Shown: positions 22,690-33,770 of the stretch, one piece after another
How the letters are laid out: each line of letters begins with the position of its first letter
How positions within the stretch are numbered: position 1 is the stretch's first letter
DNA from: Blasia pusilla
Taxonomy: Eukaryota > Marchantiophyta > Marchantiopsida > Blasiales
Reading direction: 5' to 3'
DNA length: 64,000 nt
Assembly (NCBI GenBank): GCA_050084515.1
Contig: CM114272.1
Location: 46,934,001 to 46,998,000, forward strand
Program-made: the position numbers and the translations under genes
The notes under the pieces: model-generated
What the model saw: only the letters and a program-made list of their open reading frames with translations
What the model was told of the DNA's origin: nothing
Database searches by the model: none

Positions 22690-23595
22690 TTTCGTCTGGT
22701 TGCACTAGAGAGTCATGTGCAGAGTGAGTGCAACCCATCGGACTCCGATAGGTTAGAGCACTCTCGACACATTGTAAGGATGCCCAATCTATCAAAATAC
22801 AACTGGTTGCGACAATTGCTTCGACTTGTAATCTCTTAGAGGCCAAATGTATTTTCTACTACACCTCAGACTCCGACGGAGCGCACCACTATATGCAGAT
22901 CGCAACGACGTGCAACCCGTTGGGGTCCAATGAGTAGCACATTGATGTCCATTGGCATGAAAGGAGTTCGACGGGTTGCAAAATGACTCCGATTCCTTGG
23001 TTGCAACTTGTCGGACTCCAACGGGTTGTGAAATGACTCTGATTTTGAGTCAGGTATCTGGATGACAACTGCCAAAAGCAACCCGTTGGAGTCCAAAGGG
23101 TTGCACAATGGTCATGTTAAGGAGTTATCAAAGGCCTAAAAGCAACCCGTCGGACTCGGATGACTTGCGCTTGGGGAAAATGCAACCTGTCAGAGTCCGA
23201 CGAGTTGTTTTCGGCCAAAATTTCCGAAAAACTGGGTACACTCTAGCAACCCTTCCGACTCCAATGGGTTGCTTTAAGGCCTCCGATGACTTCTAACCAA
23301 GACCATTGTGCAACCCGTTGGAGTCTGACGGGTTGCAAAACACATGTTTCATCCAGATACTTGACTCAGAATCGGAGTCATTTCTCAACCCGTTGGAGTT
23401 CGACGGGTTGCAATATCTCGGATTCATCCAAAAAACCTCGCTACCAAGAAACCCGTCAGACTCCAACGGGTTTCTTGACTGTACCCAAAATGTCAAAGAG
23501 GATTGGGGCTAGAGACTCCTCTGATTCCTGCCAATTTACAATCTTAACAATTATGCAACCGGTCAGACTTCGACGGGTTGGAGCAATCAAAAATT
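22690..23595. repeat. Palindromic repeat cluster 1 (family PAL28)
   Basis: About twelve copies of an imperfect 28-30 bp palindrome occur. Its half-site is TGCAACCCGTCGGA, followed after one base by the reverse complement of the same half-site. Clear examples: 22729-22756, 23085-23112, 23309-23337, 23385-23413, 23448-23476 and 23555-23583. Mutations are scattered, often C to T or G to A, and many copies keep the two outer arms. Spacing between copies is irregular (about 35-130 bp). No gene is supported inside except the edge of the minus-strand ParB-like frame. Confidence 0.85.
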
Positions 23596-24855
23596 GGATC
23601 AAGCAACTTACGTATTCATGGCATGCATTGCCATCTCCACCGTTTCCATGTGATGGATGGAGCATGACTATCCTCATGCAGAAATACGCCTCCAATGAAT
23701 TGAGATGCTCGTTTGCAAATTTTGACCATGCCATATACCTCTGGTTCCCATCCCACATGAAGAAGTAGACGTTCTGCATCCAACTGTATTAGGTTCCTTC
23801 AATAGCTCTTATGAACTCCTCATCTCTAATCCTCCATAATGTGTCCAAGGCCTTCGGGTCTTCTTCTGTCACTAGAGCCTACGTTCCATGTTCATCATAA
23901 GGCTGAACATAGAACAGAGGGAAGTTGTCGACGTAGGATGTTGTCGCTATTGACTGCTTCAGCTTTGCAATGTCCTCGTCTGACTGAATTTTGCGGATGT
24001 ACTCCATTTTCCGCATTCGAAAAATTGGAATTCTTGGGGACTTTTGGCCATCTACCACTACCATGTACTTAACAACCTGCCACAATGGCGACAAAGTTAA
24101 TAAGCAGTTGTTTCACTTTTTTCCGATTTAGAAAGGAATTGAGAATGCAATTTCACATATGTTGTTTTCTTTTTACCCGCTCAAAGATTGGGTCGGTGTC
24201 AAGGCCGGCCAGATGCTTTAGGAAAGTATGTGGCAAGTCTATGGGAAATTCAGCGCTGCGATTAAGGTCAATTTCTTCCACCGAGCTCAATGACAATGAC
24301 GACTCTTCACCTGATTCTTCAGACATGTCCACCATCTCCACACTTCTTGTCCTCATGACCTCGTCGTTCGTCTCTTGAACTTCGGCGGTTTCCTCGGTCA
24401 ATTTTAAGTTCATTATGTCCCCAAACCTCATCAGAGATATTTTCTCCATCTCAACGCTCTCCGTTGGATGGGCTTTCTTCAACGGCTATTGCTTTTTCCC
24501 TCTCAGCTTTCGCCAATTCAACTCTCCTGATGGAGACATCGAGACGCTTATTCTCTCGCTTCTCATCCGTGACTCTTTTCTTCAACGCCTTAGATGCCTT
24601 AGCCTCCAAATTCTGCCTCGCAAGGTTCTCCAGAGCAAACTTTGCCACAACCTCCTGCCTATGCATTTTTGCTTCCCTCTCTCGCTCCTCTATTTCTTGT
24701 TGCCTAATTTCAGTAGCCAAGCGAGGGCCAGGAGATGGTGCCACAGGAGTCCTGATGGACTTGGGAGTCACGCTCCCAACCTTTGTTGCTTGCGTTTTCT
24801 TCCTCATCATGGTGCATGTTGATTCAGTCTTCTTCCTCGTCAATATTGTCTGCAC
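23456..24855 (-). pseudogene. ParB/sulfiredoxin-like domain gene, broken
   Basis: The N-terminal exon (24855-24451) encodes a highly charged helix ('EIRQQEIEEREREAKMHRQE'), probably a coiled coil. A shifted frame (24482-24179) continues with an acidic Ser-rich stretch and 'LDTDPIFER'. A plausible intron (donor GTAAAA at about 24178, acceptor CAG at about 24080) leads to 'VVKYMVVVDGQKSPRIPIFR' and 'DIAKLKQSIATTSYVDNFPL'. Stops lie near 23880 and 23790. The frame then gives 'FFMWDGNQRYMAWSKF'. The order 'L+x-S-I-x-x-x-G/S-Y' then 'DGNxRxxA' is that of ParB/sulfiredoxin-fold domains, which bind nucleotides or DNA. The host family is unknown; a transposon origin is likely. Confidence 0.45.
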
Positions 24856-25240
24856 CTATGCACTCCAAAAATTCGATCGACTGCCTAACCCCTGGAAGTG
24901 TCAATCGAGTGACTAAACCCAACACTCAAAGCGTCGTTTCTTCAAGCGTCGTGATCTTCCAGCGGAGGGGCTTGCCTAGACCCAATTCTCTAAGCGTCAT
25001 GTGTTGGAGCGTCGTGACCTTCCAGCAAAGGGCTCCGAGTAACCGAGGTGATCAACAGACACGGGGATCTCAAATGCCAAGAGAACTTGTCGATGGGGGA
25101 AGAGCTCCAACTGGAATCGCGGAATGAAAAAGATAAATGAGCAAAATTTGTGCCTTTTATACTTTTTGAGCCGTTGAGCTGACCGTTGGTTCATGGGAAC
25201 CGTTGCACCAACGGCGACGTCGGCCGTTATGGTGCTTCAC
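24856..25240. promoter_or_regulatory. Likely upstream region of the minus-strand ParB-like gene
   Basis: No coding frame is recognised. It is comparatively GC-rich with short direct repeats ('AGCGTCGT', 'TCCAGC'), and 'TTTTATACTTTTTGAG' near 25156 might act as a TATA region. Promoter status is inferred from position only. Confidence 0.25.
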
Positions 25241-25244
25241 ACGT

Positions 25245-25860
25245 GGAAAACGTGCAACCCGTCGGGCTCCGATAGATTGCACGCTTCCCTCGTCGTGGGG
25301 CATCAAGGCGAGGTCCCCGAGCAACCGGTCGATCTCCGAGGGGTTGCATGGTTCCCTCGACAAGGGAAATCAAGGCGAGGTCCCCGTGCAACCCACATGA
25401 CTTCGACGAGTCACCGTAGAAAATCCATCTGAGGTCCCCGTGCAACCCGACTCTGACGGAACTAGACATGTTGCACAGGCAGGGGGTATCGACCAAGAAC
25501 CCAGTGCAACCCAACAGACTCCGACAGTTTGCACGATGTGCAACCTGTAAGGAAAATAGGTTGCAAGGAAAAAGGGGTTATGGTTTAGGGTTTAGGGTTA
25601 AGGGTCATCGACGGGACTTCACGAGACTCCATGCAACTCGTTAGACTCTGATGGGTTGCAAGTCGCCAAAAAATTTATAAATAGTTAGTTTGCAACCAGA
25701 CACACTCCATGGCTTTGAAACCCGTCAGAGTCCGATGAGTTGCAACTTGTCAGAGTCGGACGATTTGCAACCATTCGGATTTCAAAAATTTGCAATCTGT
25801 CAGACTCTGACAGGTTGCAATTTGTTGGAATCTGACAAGTTGAACTAACCTCGTTAATGG
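25245..25860. repeat. Palindromic repeat cluster 2 (PAL28)
   Basis: About thirteen more copies of the 28-30 bp palindrome, for example at 25252-25281, 25320-25348, 25505-25533, 25628-25656, and a run of four between 25720 and 25850. The unit 'AGGCGAGGTCCCCG' between copies is itself repeated three times. Two telomere-like TTTAGGG units lie at about 25581-25595. This cluster separates the two divergent genes. Confidence 0.85.
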
Positions 25861-26016
25861 CTAATTAACCAGAGGCAATCCGGAATCTTCCAACGTGATC
25901 TATCCCTGGGGAAATTTCTTTGTATTCCACACCATCAGAAAATCTCACCTACCAAACAACAACTTGTCTGTCAATTTTTTCAGGAGAATAACGGTCACTA
26001 TTCACTATAAATTAAA

Positions 26017-26094
26017 CATTCTCATTCTCATTCTCATTCTCATTCTCATTCTCATTCTTATTCTTATTCTTATTCTTATTCTTATTCTTATTCT
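26017..26094. repeat. (CATTCT)n / (TATTCT)n hexanucleotide microsatellite
   Basis: About seven CATTCT units grade into about six TATTCT units. It sits just upstream of the plus-strand frame starting at 26118. Confidence 0.95.
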
Positions 26095-26117
26095 CCTCCC
26101 GGTGGAATTGTCTGCAA

Positions 26118-28160
26118 ATGGATAATTATGTGAAACTCACCTATGGCAGTAATCCAGCAGCCCTTCCTCAATCAGAAATAATTCCACCACAAGCTCGTGA
26201 GTCTTACATACAAGTGGATAAAAATTTCTTCTCACTCCAATTTCTTCTCCAAATTGGAACAATCTTTGTCTCCAAGGATCTTAGGGTGGATGGTACGGAG
26301 AACGTCGTAGGTGAGACAGTCCAACCAATGATTGGAGACTCTAAAGTATGGAATCTCCTACCTTACACAAATGGACAATATAGAGTTTATGGCTTGCCTT
26401 TGAAGCCTTTTTGTTTCCCAAGTCGAAGGTCTGCAATTTCCTAGTGCATTGAGCTCTACGTTTGCCACTCCCAGCTTTGTAGATTTAGCATCAATTCCAA
26501 CTTCACATGTTCGTGACAATGTGGTACTTCTAGAAGAGATTCCAGATGTTGTCAACCTCACGGGATCTGTTGGACTCCAACCGGATCCTGCCTCTACCTA
26601 CTTGTTCTTGTTGCAAGTTTCAGGCAATATTTTGTCGTCATCTTTGCCCTTTAAAATGTTGCAGCACATTCTTGTCGACAAGTTGCCGCCCACCTACGAT
26701 GGTAATGAATTTTTGAGTTACCTCCACTTGTTGGTCTTGCTCAAGAGAAAGATGGAGGACGCTTGAAGAGTATGGACAAAAAGTCTGAGTGTCATCAATG
26801 GTGCAGGCTTTAATGGACTAGTGCTTCAATTCCATGTGGTCCTTGGATTGTTTCTCGCCGCCAATGCGTTTGAGCCTTGGAGTGTAGAAGTCAAGGCTGC
26901 CCCTTTCTAGAGCACAATGGGCGAGTCAATACATCGCAATTCCCCTCAAAGAATGCAAAATCTCCATATGAGGTTGGTGCGACCATACCGTCGGGAGGCC
27001 ATCGATGTCTTCATTGTCATGCATCCCCTTTCTCCGTTAGACTATATCCTGTATATATATTTTTCATTGTGCACAACTATAGTTCTACATCCCAGTACAC
27101 CAGGGTGGCAGTTCATGTTGGTTCCCACACTCATCATGTTACTGGTGCAATTCAGAGACACATCAAGGAGGATGTGGCAAAGAAAGTGGGTGAGGTATAT
27201 AGAAACTCTTCTGGATCAAAACCCCGAGTGATCAAGTTGACAATAGCATCACAAATTTGTGAACAACTACTTGGAATCCCTTGCCATAGCGAGATTACGG
27301 TTGTTGAGGAGAAACAACTCTGGGAAAATCTTGCATTTCTCGCTGATCTTGAATGCTTCAAGAACTTTCTGCGTCAAATACAAGTACTTGATGGAAAGAG
27401 GGCCAAAATGGATGCCTTCGCCAAAATCAAGGCTAACTCCAGATTTCCATTTATTCAGAGATGGAAGTTCATGGGCCACGGAGACGAGGGATTGAGAGCT
27501 TATATCTTCAAAATGTTAACGGTAGGGCCGTCGAGTGGCCTTGATCTTATTGATCGAATGAGGAAAGGGGAAGATCTTTACAAAAGTTGGGTAAGCTTTG
27601 ATATTTGCTATAGAGTGCGGAATGGATGATTGACCATGGGTCCTCACGTTTACGACCATATGGAGAAGGAAGTCATAACCATATTTTTCTGTGAAGTAAG
27701 AGCATAAGACGTTGGCAGTTTGAAGATTTGTTGGTTACTCTTATTGGAGATGGTGAAGGAAAACAAAAGGCCACCTCCGGAAATTTATGGATTTATGGCG
27801 AAAAATGCACAAACGTGATGGATTGCTATCAGGGAAGTGTTATGGGGTGGAGAAGTTCAAGCAGAAAGGGAAAGGTCGTATGCTTTCCATTGGAAACAGT
27901 CTATGACCCGGTACACCAAATCTTACATCAAGGAGAAAAAGAGAACATAGCATGTTGCTCTACTTCAACGCTGCAAGGACAGAAAAACTTGAAATAGGCC
28001 ATAGAGTGCCAAGAAGAAATTCATGGGTGGTGGAGGATGCATGCAATTGAGGGAAAGTACAAAGAGTTGTGCTCTTCGCATAGTTGGTGGACCGTACGAA
28101 TGAGACAATGGGGAAACTTCATGCGGCACATGAGAAAAATATTTCCTCCTTTATAGCTCA
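26118..28160 (+). pseudogene. SWIM-class (MULE-like) transposase, N-terminal and catalytic parts, decayed
   Basis: Frames at 26118-26444 and 26449-26766 give 'DNYVKLTYGSNPAALPQSE' and other sequence without known motifs. At 26877-27629 a zinc-binding FLYWCH/BED-like region is visible ('YTRVAVHVGSHTHHV'), then 'SRFPFIQRWKFMGHGDEGLR' and 'MLTVGPSSGLDLIDRMRKG'. After a frame break near 27630 come 'MGPHVYDHMEKEVITIFFCE', 'EIYGFMAKNAQT' and 'YAFHWKQSM'. This resembles MULE-type transposase catalytic regions, with the expected Asp residues apparently lost (Glu and Lys in their place). Palindromes of cluster 3 separate it from the SWIM part. The transposase identity is moderately supported; the exact superfamily is open. 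Confidence 0.5.
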
Positions 28161-28189
28161 TGCTTAGAATTATCTAAAAATTTGCAGCT

Positions 28190-29078
28190 CAAGTTGCAAC
28201 CCGTCGGAGCAATAGGGAATCGAAATCTCAGAAGCCAAGCAACCCGTTGGATACGATTGGTTGCTTGAGTGTGCAACCCGTCGGAACCCGACAGGTTGCA
28301 TCAGTCTGCAACCCATCCGATCCCAATGGGTTGTAAGTTGCAAGTAAGAAAGTATACTAGGTCTGTAATAAGTTGTTATCCGATGGGTTGCAAGTTGCAA
28401 GGGTGCGAGTTAACTCAGTCTGCAACCCGTTAGATTCTGACACGTTGCATCTGTCTACAACTCGTCGGATTCTAACAAGTTGCATTAGTTTGCAACTTGT
28501 CGGATTGTGATAGGTTGCATCAGTCCAAGTTAAATGCAAGCCGTCGGATTTTGATAGGTTGCATTAGTCTGCAACTCGTCGGATTGTGATAGGTTGCATC
28601 AGTCCAAGTTAAATGCAAGCCGTCGGATTCTGACAAGTTGCAGAACTTTGTGTGTTGACACTTCTTGCAAGCCGTCAGAATCTGACGGTTTCAGATGGAA
28701 GTTCCAGGTCGGACAAGCCTCCTACAATCATCATGTCCAATTCCGATGGGTTGCTATAGGAGGTTCTTGGGTGCTGCAACCCGTCAGAGACCGACGAGTT
28801 GCACATACATTCTTGGGATTGCTACGACTTGCAACCCATCGGATTTCGAGAGGTTGCACACCTTTGTATGTCGACACTTCTTGCAAGCCGTCAGAATCTG
28901 ATGGGTTGCACATGGAATTTCTAGGCCGGACTGGCCAATGTTACTTGCAACCTGTCAAATTTTGATGGGTTCCAATAAGAGGTTTGTGGGTGTTGCAACA
29001 CGTCAGAACCGACGGGTTGCCCAAACATTCCTAGGATACCTCCGACTTGCAACCTGTCAGGTTCCACCAGGTTGCTAG
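28190..29078. repeat. Palindromic repeat cluster 3 (PAL28), densest
   Basis: About eighteen copies, often with only 10-30 bp between them. Good examples are 28196-28212 (half), 28274-28302, 28420-28448, 28540-28568, 28666-28690, 28773-28802, 28830-28858 and 28885-28913. One sub-unit (palindrome plus 'CATCAGTCCAAGTTAAATGC') is tandemly duplicated at about 28496-28640. The cluster lies inside the span of the plus-strand transposase-like gene, so it may occupy an intron or be a later insertion. Confidence 0.85.
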
Positions 29079-29159
29079 TTTCTTTGCTTACAGAGCTTTT
29101 TCCATTCCCTTCTCACATTTTCGTCACTTTAAGGATTGAACATTCATGAAAATGCCCTC

Positions 29160-30640
29160 TGTCCTAACACAAGTGGAGCCAAGAGTGTTCGTTCCTCTTG
29201 GAGGTCGTCACAAGCATCCCAAAGAATTTCACTCATGAAGGCATGCCAACAAGACCAGGCAAGGGAAATGCTATAGTCTGCAACATCCCATATCATCCTC
29301 ACAAAAGGCCTAACCAAAGGAAAGGGACCTTTGATTTACAAGCTCTATGTTAGGGCCGCTGTGAGATCCAGTGATGAAAAATTGTATGTGGAAGCCTTCA
29401 ATCAGTGCATAGCCAGAAATCCCCTCAAGCAAGACGTCCATATTGGTGGGGACATTGATGGGCGTGTTTCAAGACGTCCCATGCAGATGGAGGTAGAACA
29501 GTTTGAGCGAGACTCTTGGAGACCAGTATCTTGACTTCAGGCAAGTCAAGCGTCAACAACGAGGAACAAACCCGGTGATTGATTTGGATGAAGAAATCAC
29601 CCCGCCAAGGTATTCGGAGACATCGGATTGCTCCCAAATTTGAGAACGTAGTGACTTCTCCAAAATTAGTGAATATTTTACTTCAAAATCCCTTTGTTGC
29701 TGGAACTTCGCAACATCCAGTCTCAGGAGTTGTTCGACAGTTTGGGATTCCGGTCATTGAGGTGGATTGAAATCTCAAAAGGTGGCATATATCTTGAAGC
29801 AACCCTGCACATGGATCCACTTCCAAGGCAAGATCTGATGGCATTAGGAGAGCATGCAGAACTTTCATGAATAGGAATTGGACAAGGATTGGACAACCAC
29901 TACTTGGCTTCTGGGGGCTCCAAACCTTTGATCGTTTCACCAGGACCGAGGATCAATTGAAGTATTTCTTCTGCCCAAATCAATCATGGGCTTTCCGAAA
30001 GTCTTATCCAGCAGCCATTGGAGCTCCAAGGAATATCCCCACGATTTGGCCCATTGCTGCAAGTACCAATTGCACTCAGGAGGGAGTGGAAAATCTTACA
30101 AGTGTCGGTTTTAAACTCGTAGACGGAGGGAGTTCATAGGATGTTTGCATTACAGAGACCTTCGCATTTTGGATTCAACCCAAGATTATTTTCAACAAAT
30201 ACGTGAAGAAGGTGGATGATCTCAATCCACTATTTTTGTTTGAGTCTAGAAATGGGGTTAAGAGAAACAGAATATGTAGGCCAACGTTGGAGGGAGCAAA
30301 GCATATTGCATTAGCTTGGGAGGAAAACATGGAACTCATCGCCACAAAAGACGTTCATAGTGGCAATGGAGTAGGAAGGATGTATTGGGTCAAGTACAAC
30401 ATTGTGAATTCAAGTGTCACAAGGGTGTATGTGGTACACATCAGTTGCTTTCCCACATGTTCTTGTGTCAATTTTGTCCAAAGAGAGACAAGTGGGAAAA
30501 GGTATTTCCCTTGTAAGCACATGTACTATCTGTTGCTTGTAGTTTTAAGAGAAATGGAGGTAGGAGTAGGAATCCACCAACCAATTTTATCCCTCAAAGA
30601 ATTGCAAAGTATTTTAAACAAACCACTTTGAGGATGCAAA
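29160..30640 (+). pseudogene. SWIM zinc-finger C-terminal part of the same transposase-like gene
   Basis: Frames at 29331-29534, 29579-29770 and 29867-30139 lack recognisable domains ('SDEKLYVEAFNQCIARNPLK' is one). The frame 30203-30631 is clear: 'MYWVKYNIVNSSVTRVYVVH' leads into 'CSCVNFVQRETSGKRYFPC' and then 'KHMY'. That is the C-x-C-x(n)-C-x-H SWIM zinc finger, found downstream of the catalytic domain in MULE-type transposases and related plant proteins, where it binds DNA. It stops at 30629-30631. Position and strand fit the catalytic part at 26.9-28.0 kb. Confidence 0.6.
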
Positions 30641-31219
30641 ATGAGGTCTTAAATTGTACTTTGAATTGCGAGAATGTTCACTATGAGCTTGAACTCTATT
30701 CAGCCAAGGGAAAATGATAGATTTGTTCCATACCTTGGATGGAAAAAGTGATTTGTTCCACATTTGTGATTCCAATGATTTTTCAGTTTTTTTTTATTTT
30801 GTGCAACTTGCAACTCATCGGATTCAAACGGGTTGCCAGAATGTGGAAGAGGAAAAAAATCTGTGGGAGTGACTAAGCACAGAAAAAAACAGTGCTAAAA
30901 TATTCACAAAAAAATCTTCCTCTCTTCAACCCCATGGAAAATCTCTTCAAATCACAGGAAACTCTCTTCTAAAATAAGTATCTCTTTGGGTTGAAGATAG
31001 TTTCCTCTCTCCTCTCTTTCTGTCTCCTATCTCTTGTCTCTTGTCTCCTCTCTTCCTCTCATCTTACCGTGCCTCGCCGTTGGTCCAACGATTTCCTAAA
31101 ACCAACGGTTAGTCCAACGGCTAAGAAACTAGATAAGGCCCATATTTCATTCATTTTTCTTTTTCATTCCGCTATTTCACTTCCACCTCTTCGTCCTCCG
31201 ACAACTCATGCAATTGCAT
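30641..31219. other. Non-coding flank with one palindrome copy and a pyrimidine tract
   Basis: A single PAL28 copy lies at about 30807-30835. A C/T-rich tract covers 31000-31060 ('CTCCTATCTCTTGTCTCTTG'). Short 'CCAACGGTTAGTCCAACGG' repeats near 31100 resemble the 'GTTG' cluster near 25165-25220. No gene is seen. Confidence 0.5.
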
Positions 31220-31560
31220 GTAGAGACCCTGCAAAGTCTAAACTCCAACGATCCCCATGATTGATAAAGGATGCAAGTGTGGTATCAAAGCATTGAAAGA
31301 TTCTTGCACCCTATCACATACAATGCATCTGGCTACAAAGTGTTGAATATAAGTCTGCACACCATGCCACCAGTACTGAACCTGAAACAAGCTATATGTA
31401 CGCTTGACTCCAAAATGACCTAACTTCTCATGAGCACATATCACAACTTGTGCTCCCTACGAAGGATGCAGAACCATCCGCACTTGTCCATCCTCCCAAA
31501 TCCGAAGCACATACATCCCCTTTGACCAGAACTTCCTCCCTCATTGTAGGACTCGATCCT
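31220..31560 (-). pseudogene. Integrase zinc-binding domain, G1 copy b
   Basis: The frame from 31444 reads 'AHEKLGHFGVKRTYSLFQVQ', 'YWWHGVQTYIQHFV' and 'CIVCDRV', the HHCC zinc-binding domain. A frame change gives 'DRWSLDFAGSL', the start of the catalytic core, where the element is cut. It matches 891-1150 of copy a almost word for word. Confidence 0.85.
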
Positions 31561-32100
31561 GCTCTCTAGCTCCCATTGTGGTTGCTAAGACACCACTGCG
31601 TAGGTACTCCAAGACCATCTCATCATCATGGGTTTTTGGAGTTCTTGTTGACTCCTCACTAGCATGTGGATCTGAGGACTCACCATCCAACCTCCCTTTT
31701 GGAGTGGATGCCTCCTACTGATCTCATGTAGGCAACGGATACAAATGGGCAAATGCGTGCCAACACGGCACCATCTCTTCATCACTCTCACCATGCCACT
31801 GCCCTCCAGTCGCATCACTCTGGCTTGTGCATGGGTTACTGCTCAACCCGTCTACATGATCGTTCAGATGTCTTGGGCAATGGACAACCTAAAAATCATA
31901 CTCTTGCAATGAGAGTGACCATCTACAAAGCTTCCCTGTACAAGCTTCCTAGTAGTAAGCTTGTCAAACTCCATCAACCATCTGAGTGGTTGATGATCAA
32001 TGATGAGGGTAACAGCGTTCCGGAACAAATAATATCTAAAATGGGCCAATGGCCTCACTCCATCTAATCACTCTCCCTCATAGGAATTTTACTTTGCCTC
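31561..32100 (-). pseudogene. RNase H and following linker, G1 copy b
   Basis: The frame from 32058 gives 'LAHFRYYLFRNAVTLIIDHQ' and 'PLRWLMEFDKLTTRKL', the second half of a gypsy RNase H. Sequence toward 31600 holds the linker to integrase with stops and a small rearrangement. Confidence 0.75.
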
Positions 32101-32860
32101 CACAACATTGTTCAAGTGGCTCGCATTTGCCACTACAAACTCCTTCCCCTCAGAATCTCTCTAAGTGAGCATCAGTCCTAACCCCAACATACTCCAGTCT
32201 GTATGTAACTAAAATAACCTACACTTCCATGGATGTAACTTCATCCTATGTAATTGCAATCATCAAAATATCTCCTCCAAATGTCTCTCATGCTCTTCAA
32301 CCCTGGCACTAAAGACGATAATATCATCAATGTAAACTCTTGAAAAATCCAAATGAGCCAAAATCCTATCCATAACTCGCTAAAAATCCTAAAGGGCATT
32401 CTTGAACCGAAATGGTAAAAATTCCCACTAGTACAACCAATCGTTCCTGAAAGGATCTATCCCCCAAAATGTTGTCTTCTCCATGTCCTCCACCTAGATG
32501 GGCAAGTGATTATAGCCGGCATGGAGATCCAAACAACCAAAGATCCTTGGATGCCCCACTGCATCAAAGATCTCCTCGGGAGTAGGCATAGCATAGCGAG
32601 ATCGGCCTTCGTATGTTGATTGATAGGACGATAATCCCCACACATCCACCTATCGGTCCACTAGCCATGCATGTCCTTCTTCGTCGGCATAACTATGGCG
32701 GATGCTACTCTACAAGAAATCTCTCCACCATTCCAACGTCCGCCAAGTCTCGACTCCTACTCTGAATGGAGGCTCGCTCCATATGGGAATATCTACAGGG
32801 TCGTCGGGAGATAGGAGTATCACTATCCAACTTGATCTAAATACCTAGACCCTTTAGCGT
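32101..32860 (-). pseudogene. Reverse transcriptase, G1 copy b
   Basis: Pieces in three frames read in order 'SRRPCRYSHMERASI', 'MCGDYRPINQHTKADLAM' (32645) and, at 32340-32281, 'RVYIDDIIVFSARVEEHERH', the catalytic Y-I-D-D box with its downstream helix. Stops and frameshifts occur every 100-150 bp, so this copy has been dead for a long time. Identity is certain from the Y-I-D-D and the D-Y-R-x-x-N boxes. Confidence 0.85.
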
Positions 32861-32978
32861 ACCCCAGTCATGTATACTATATGCAAAATAGTCTCCTCTC
32901 CGCTCTTGTCAACCTAGGACCAATCACTAGCTCCCAAGTCTCTCTTGTGACCTCTGAAGAAGACGAAGGTGATGGTTG

Positions 32979-33770
32979 CTAACTAGCAACCTGAGGAGTA
33001 GCAACATGCTCTCCCAACTCAAACACCAACTCTCTAGGCACTCCAGAATGTATTTTATTAGCGAAAAGAACTCCCATCTCTCTGTGCTCTCGTGAAATGT
33101 TCCATGAAGTCCATGGATGCCTCTCCATCACCATTGCGCCCCCAGCTAGTTTCTCACTCATCCCGGTAGATGATGCGCTACAAAGTGGATATCTATGCTT
33201 AGCCAAACCAAGACTGAACATCCAAATAAGACAAATGAAGTCCATAGCTTGATCTAATACTTGTCTGCGGGTTTCCTCTGCCATCATAGGCACCATTGCC
33301 ATACCTATAGAGAATCCCATAGTTCCCTCTTGCTCGTCGACATCAAGCTCCATCAGTGTACGTGCATGCTCATCCCATATTATGCCCACTCCTCCCTGAC
33401 AAAAAGCATGAGCTGAAAAAAAAATCACCAACGTAGGCAATGTTGCCCTCTGTTGGCCCACTTGATTGGCCATTGCCAAGGGTGGTACATCATCACGAGT
33501 AACAACCTGAGATCGCATAATCTCCAAGGGCAAGTCCACCACCTCCTCTAAAATCACCTTTGAATGCGAGGCAATGGCTCCATCTTCCCGCTCACATAGC
33601 ATAGCCAATAGCCAAAAAACCTCAACAAGCGGACCTCCTAATGTCGTAACATTAGAAGGTGAAAACCATGAGGCTCGATACATGACAATGGCCATCCCCA
33701 AAAATGTACTCAACACGGGCTTCACCTGAGCATCAACTATAGGAGTTCTCACACTCGCTTCTTCCATCAC
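32979..33770 (-). pseudogene. G1 copy b open frame: gag-protease linker joined to the C-terminal part of a C5-DNA methyltransferase
   Basis: A 263-codon open frame. Residues 5-85 align with the copy c frame at 60400-60640 ('IVDAQ', 'PLEIM' versus 'PLEVM'). Residues 108-190 (33449-33201) read 'ATLPTLVIFFSAHAF', 'GGVGIIWDE', 'LDVDEQEGTMGFSIG' and 'DQAMDFICLIWM'. The V-x-E-x-E-x-x-M-G-F-x-x-G and G/D-Q-A-M-D patterns correspond to C5-methyltransferase motifs IX and X, which pack the catalytic domain. Residues 225-263 form a linker that leads to RT. The catalytic motifs I and IV and the protease are deleted at about residue 86. Assignment rests on motif order and the partner fragment at 61.4-61.9 kb. 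Confidence 0.65.

Noticed and set aside
25575-25600. Two TTTAGGG units resembling plant telomere repeats
   Set aside because: Only two units, inside a palindrome cluster with no end-like context. The AAACCCTAAA words in the 351-bp array are likewise single per unit.
22690-29080. The regularly occurring palindromes as a CRISPR array
   Set aside because: Spacing is irregular, units are diverged, no cas genes are present, and the context is a plant nuclear genome.
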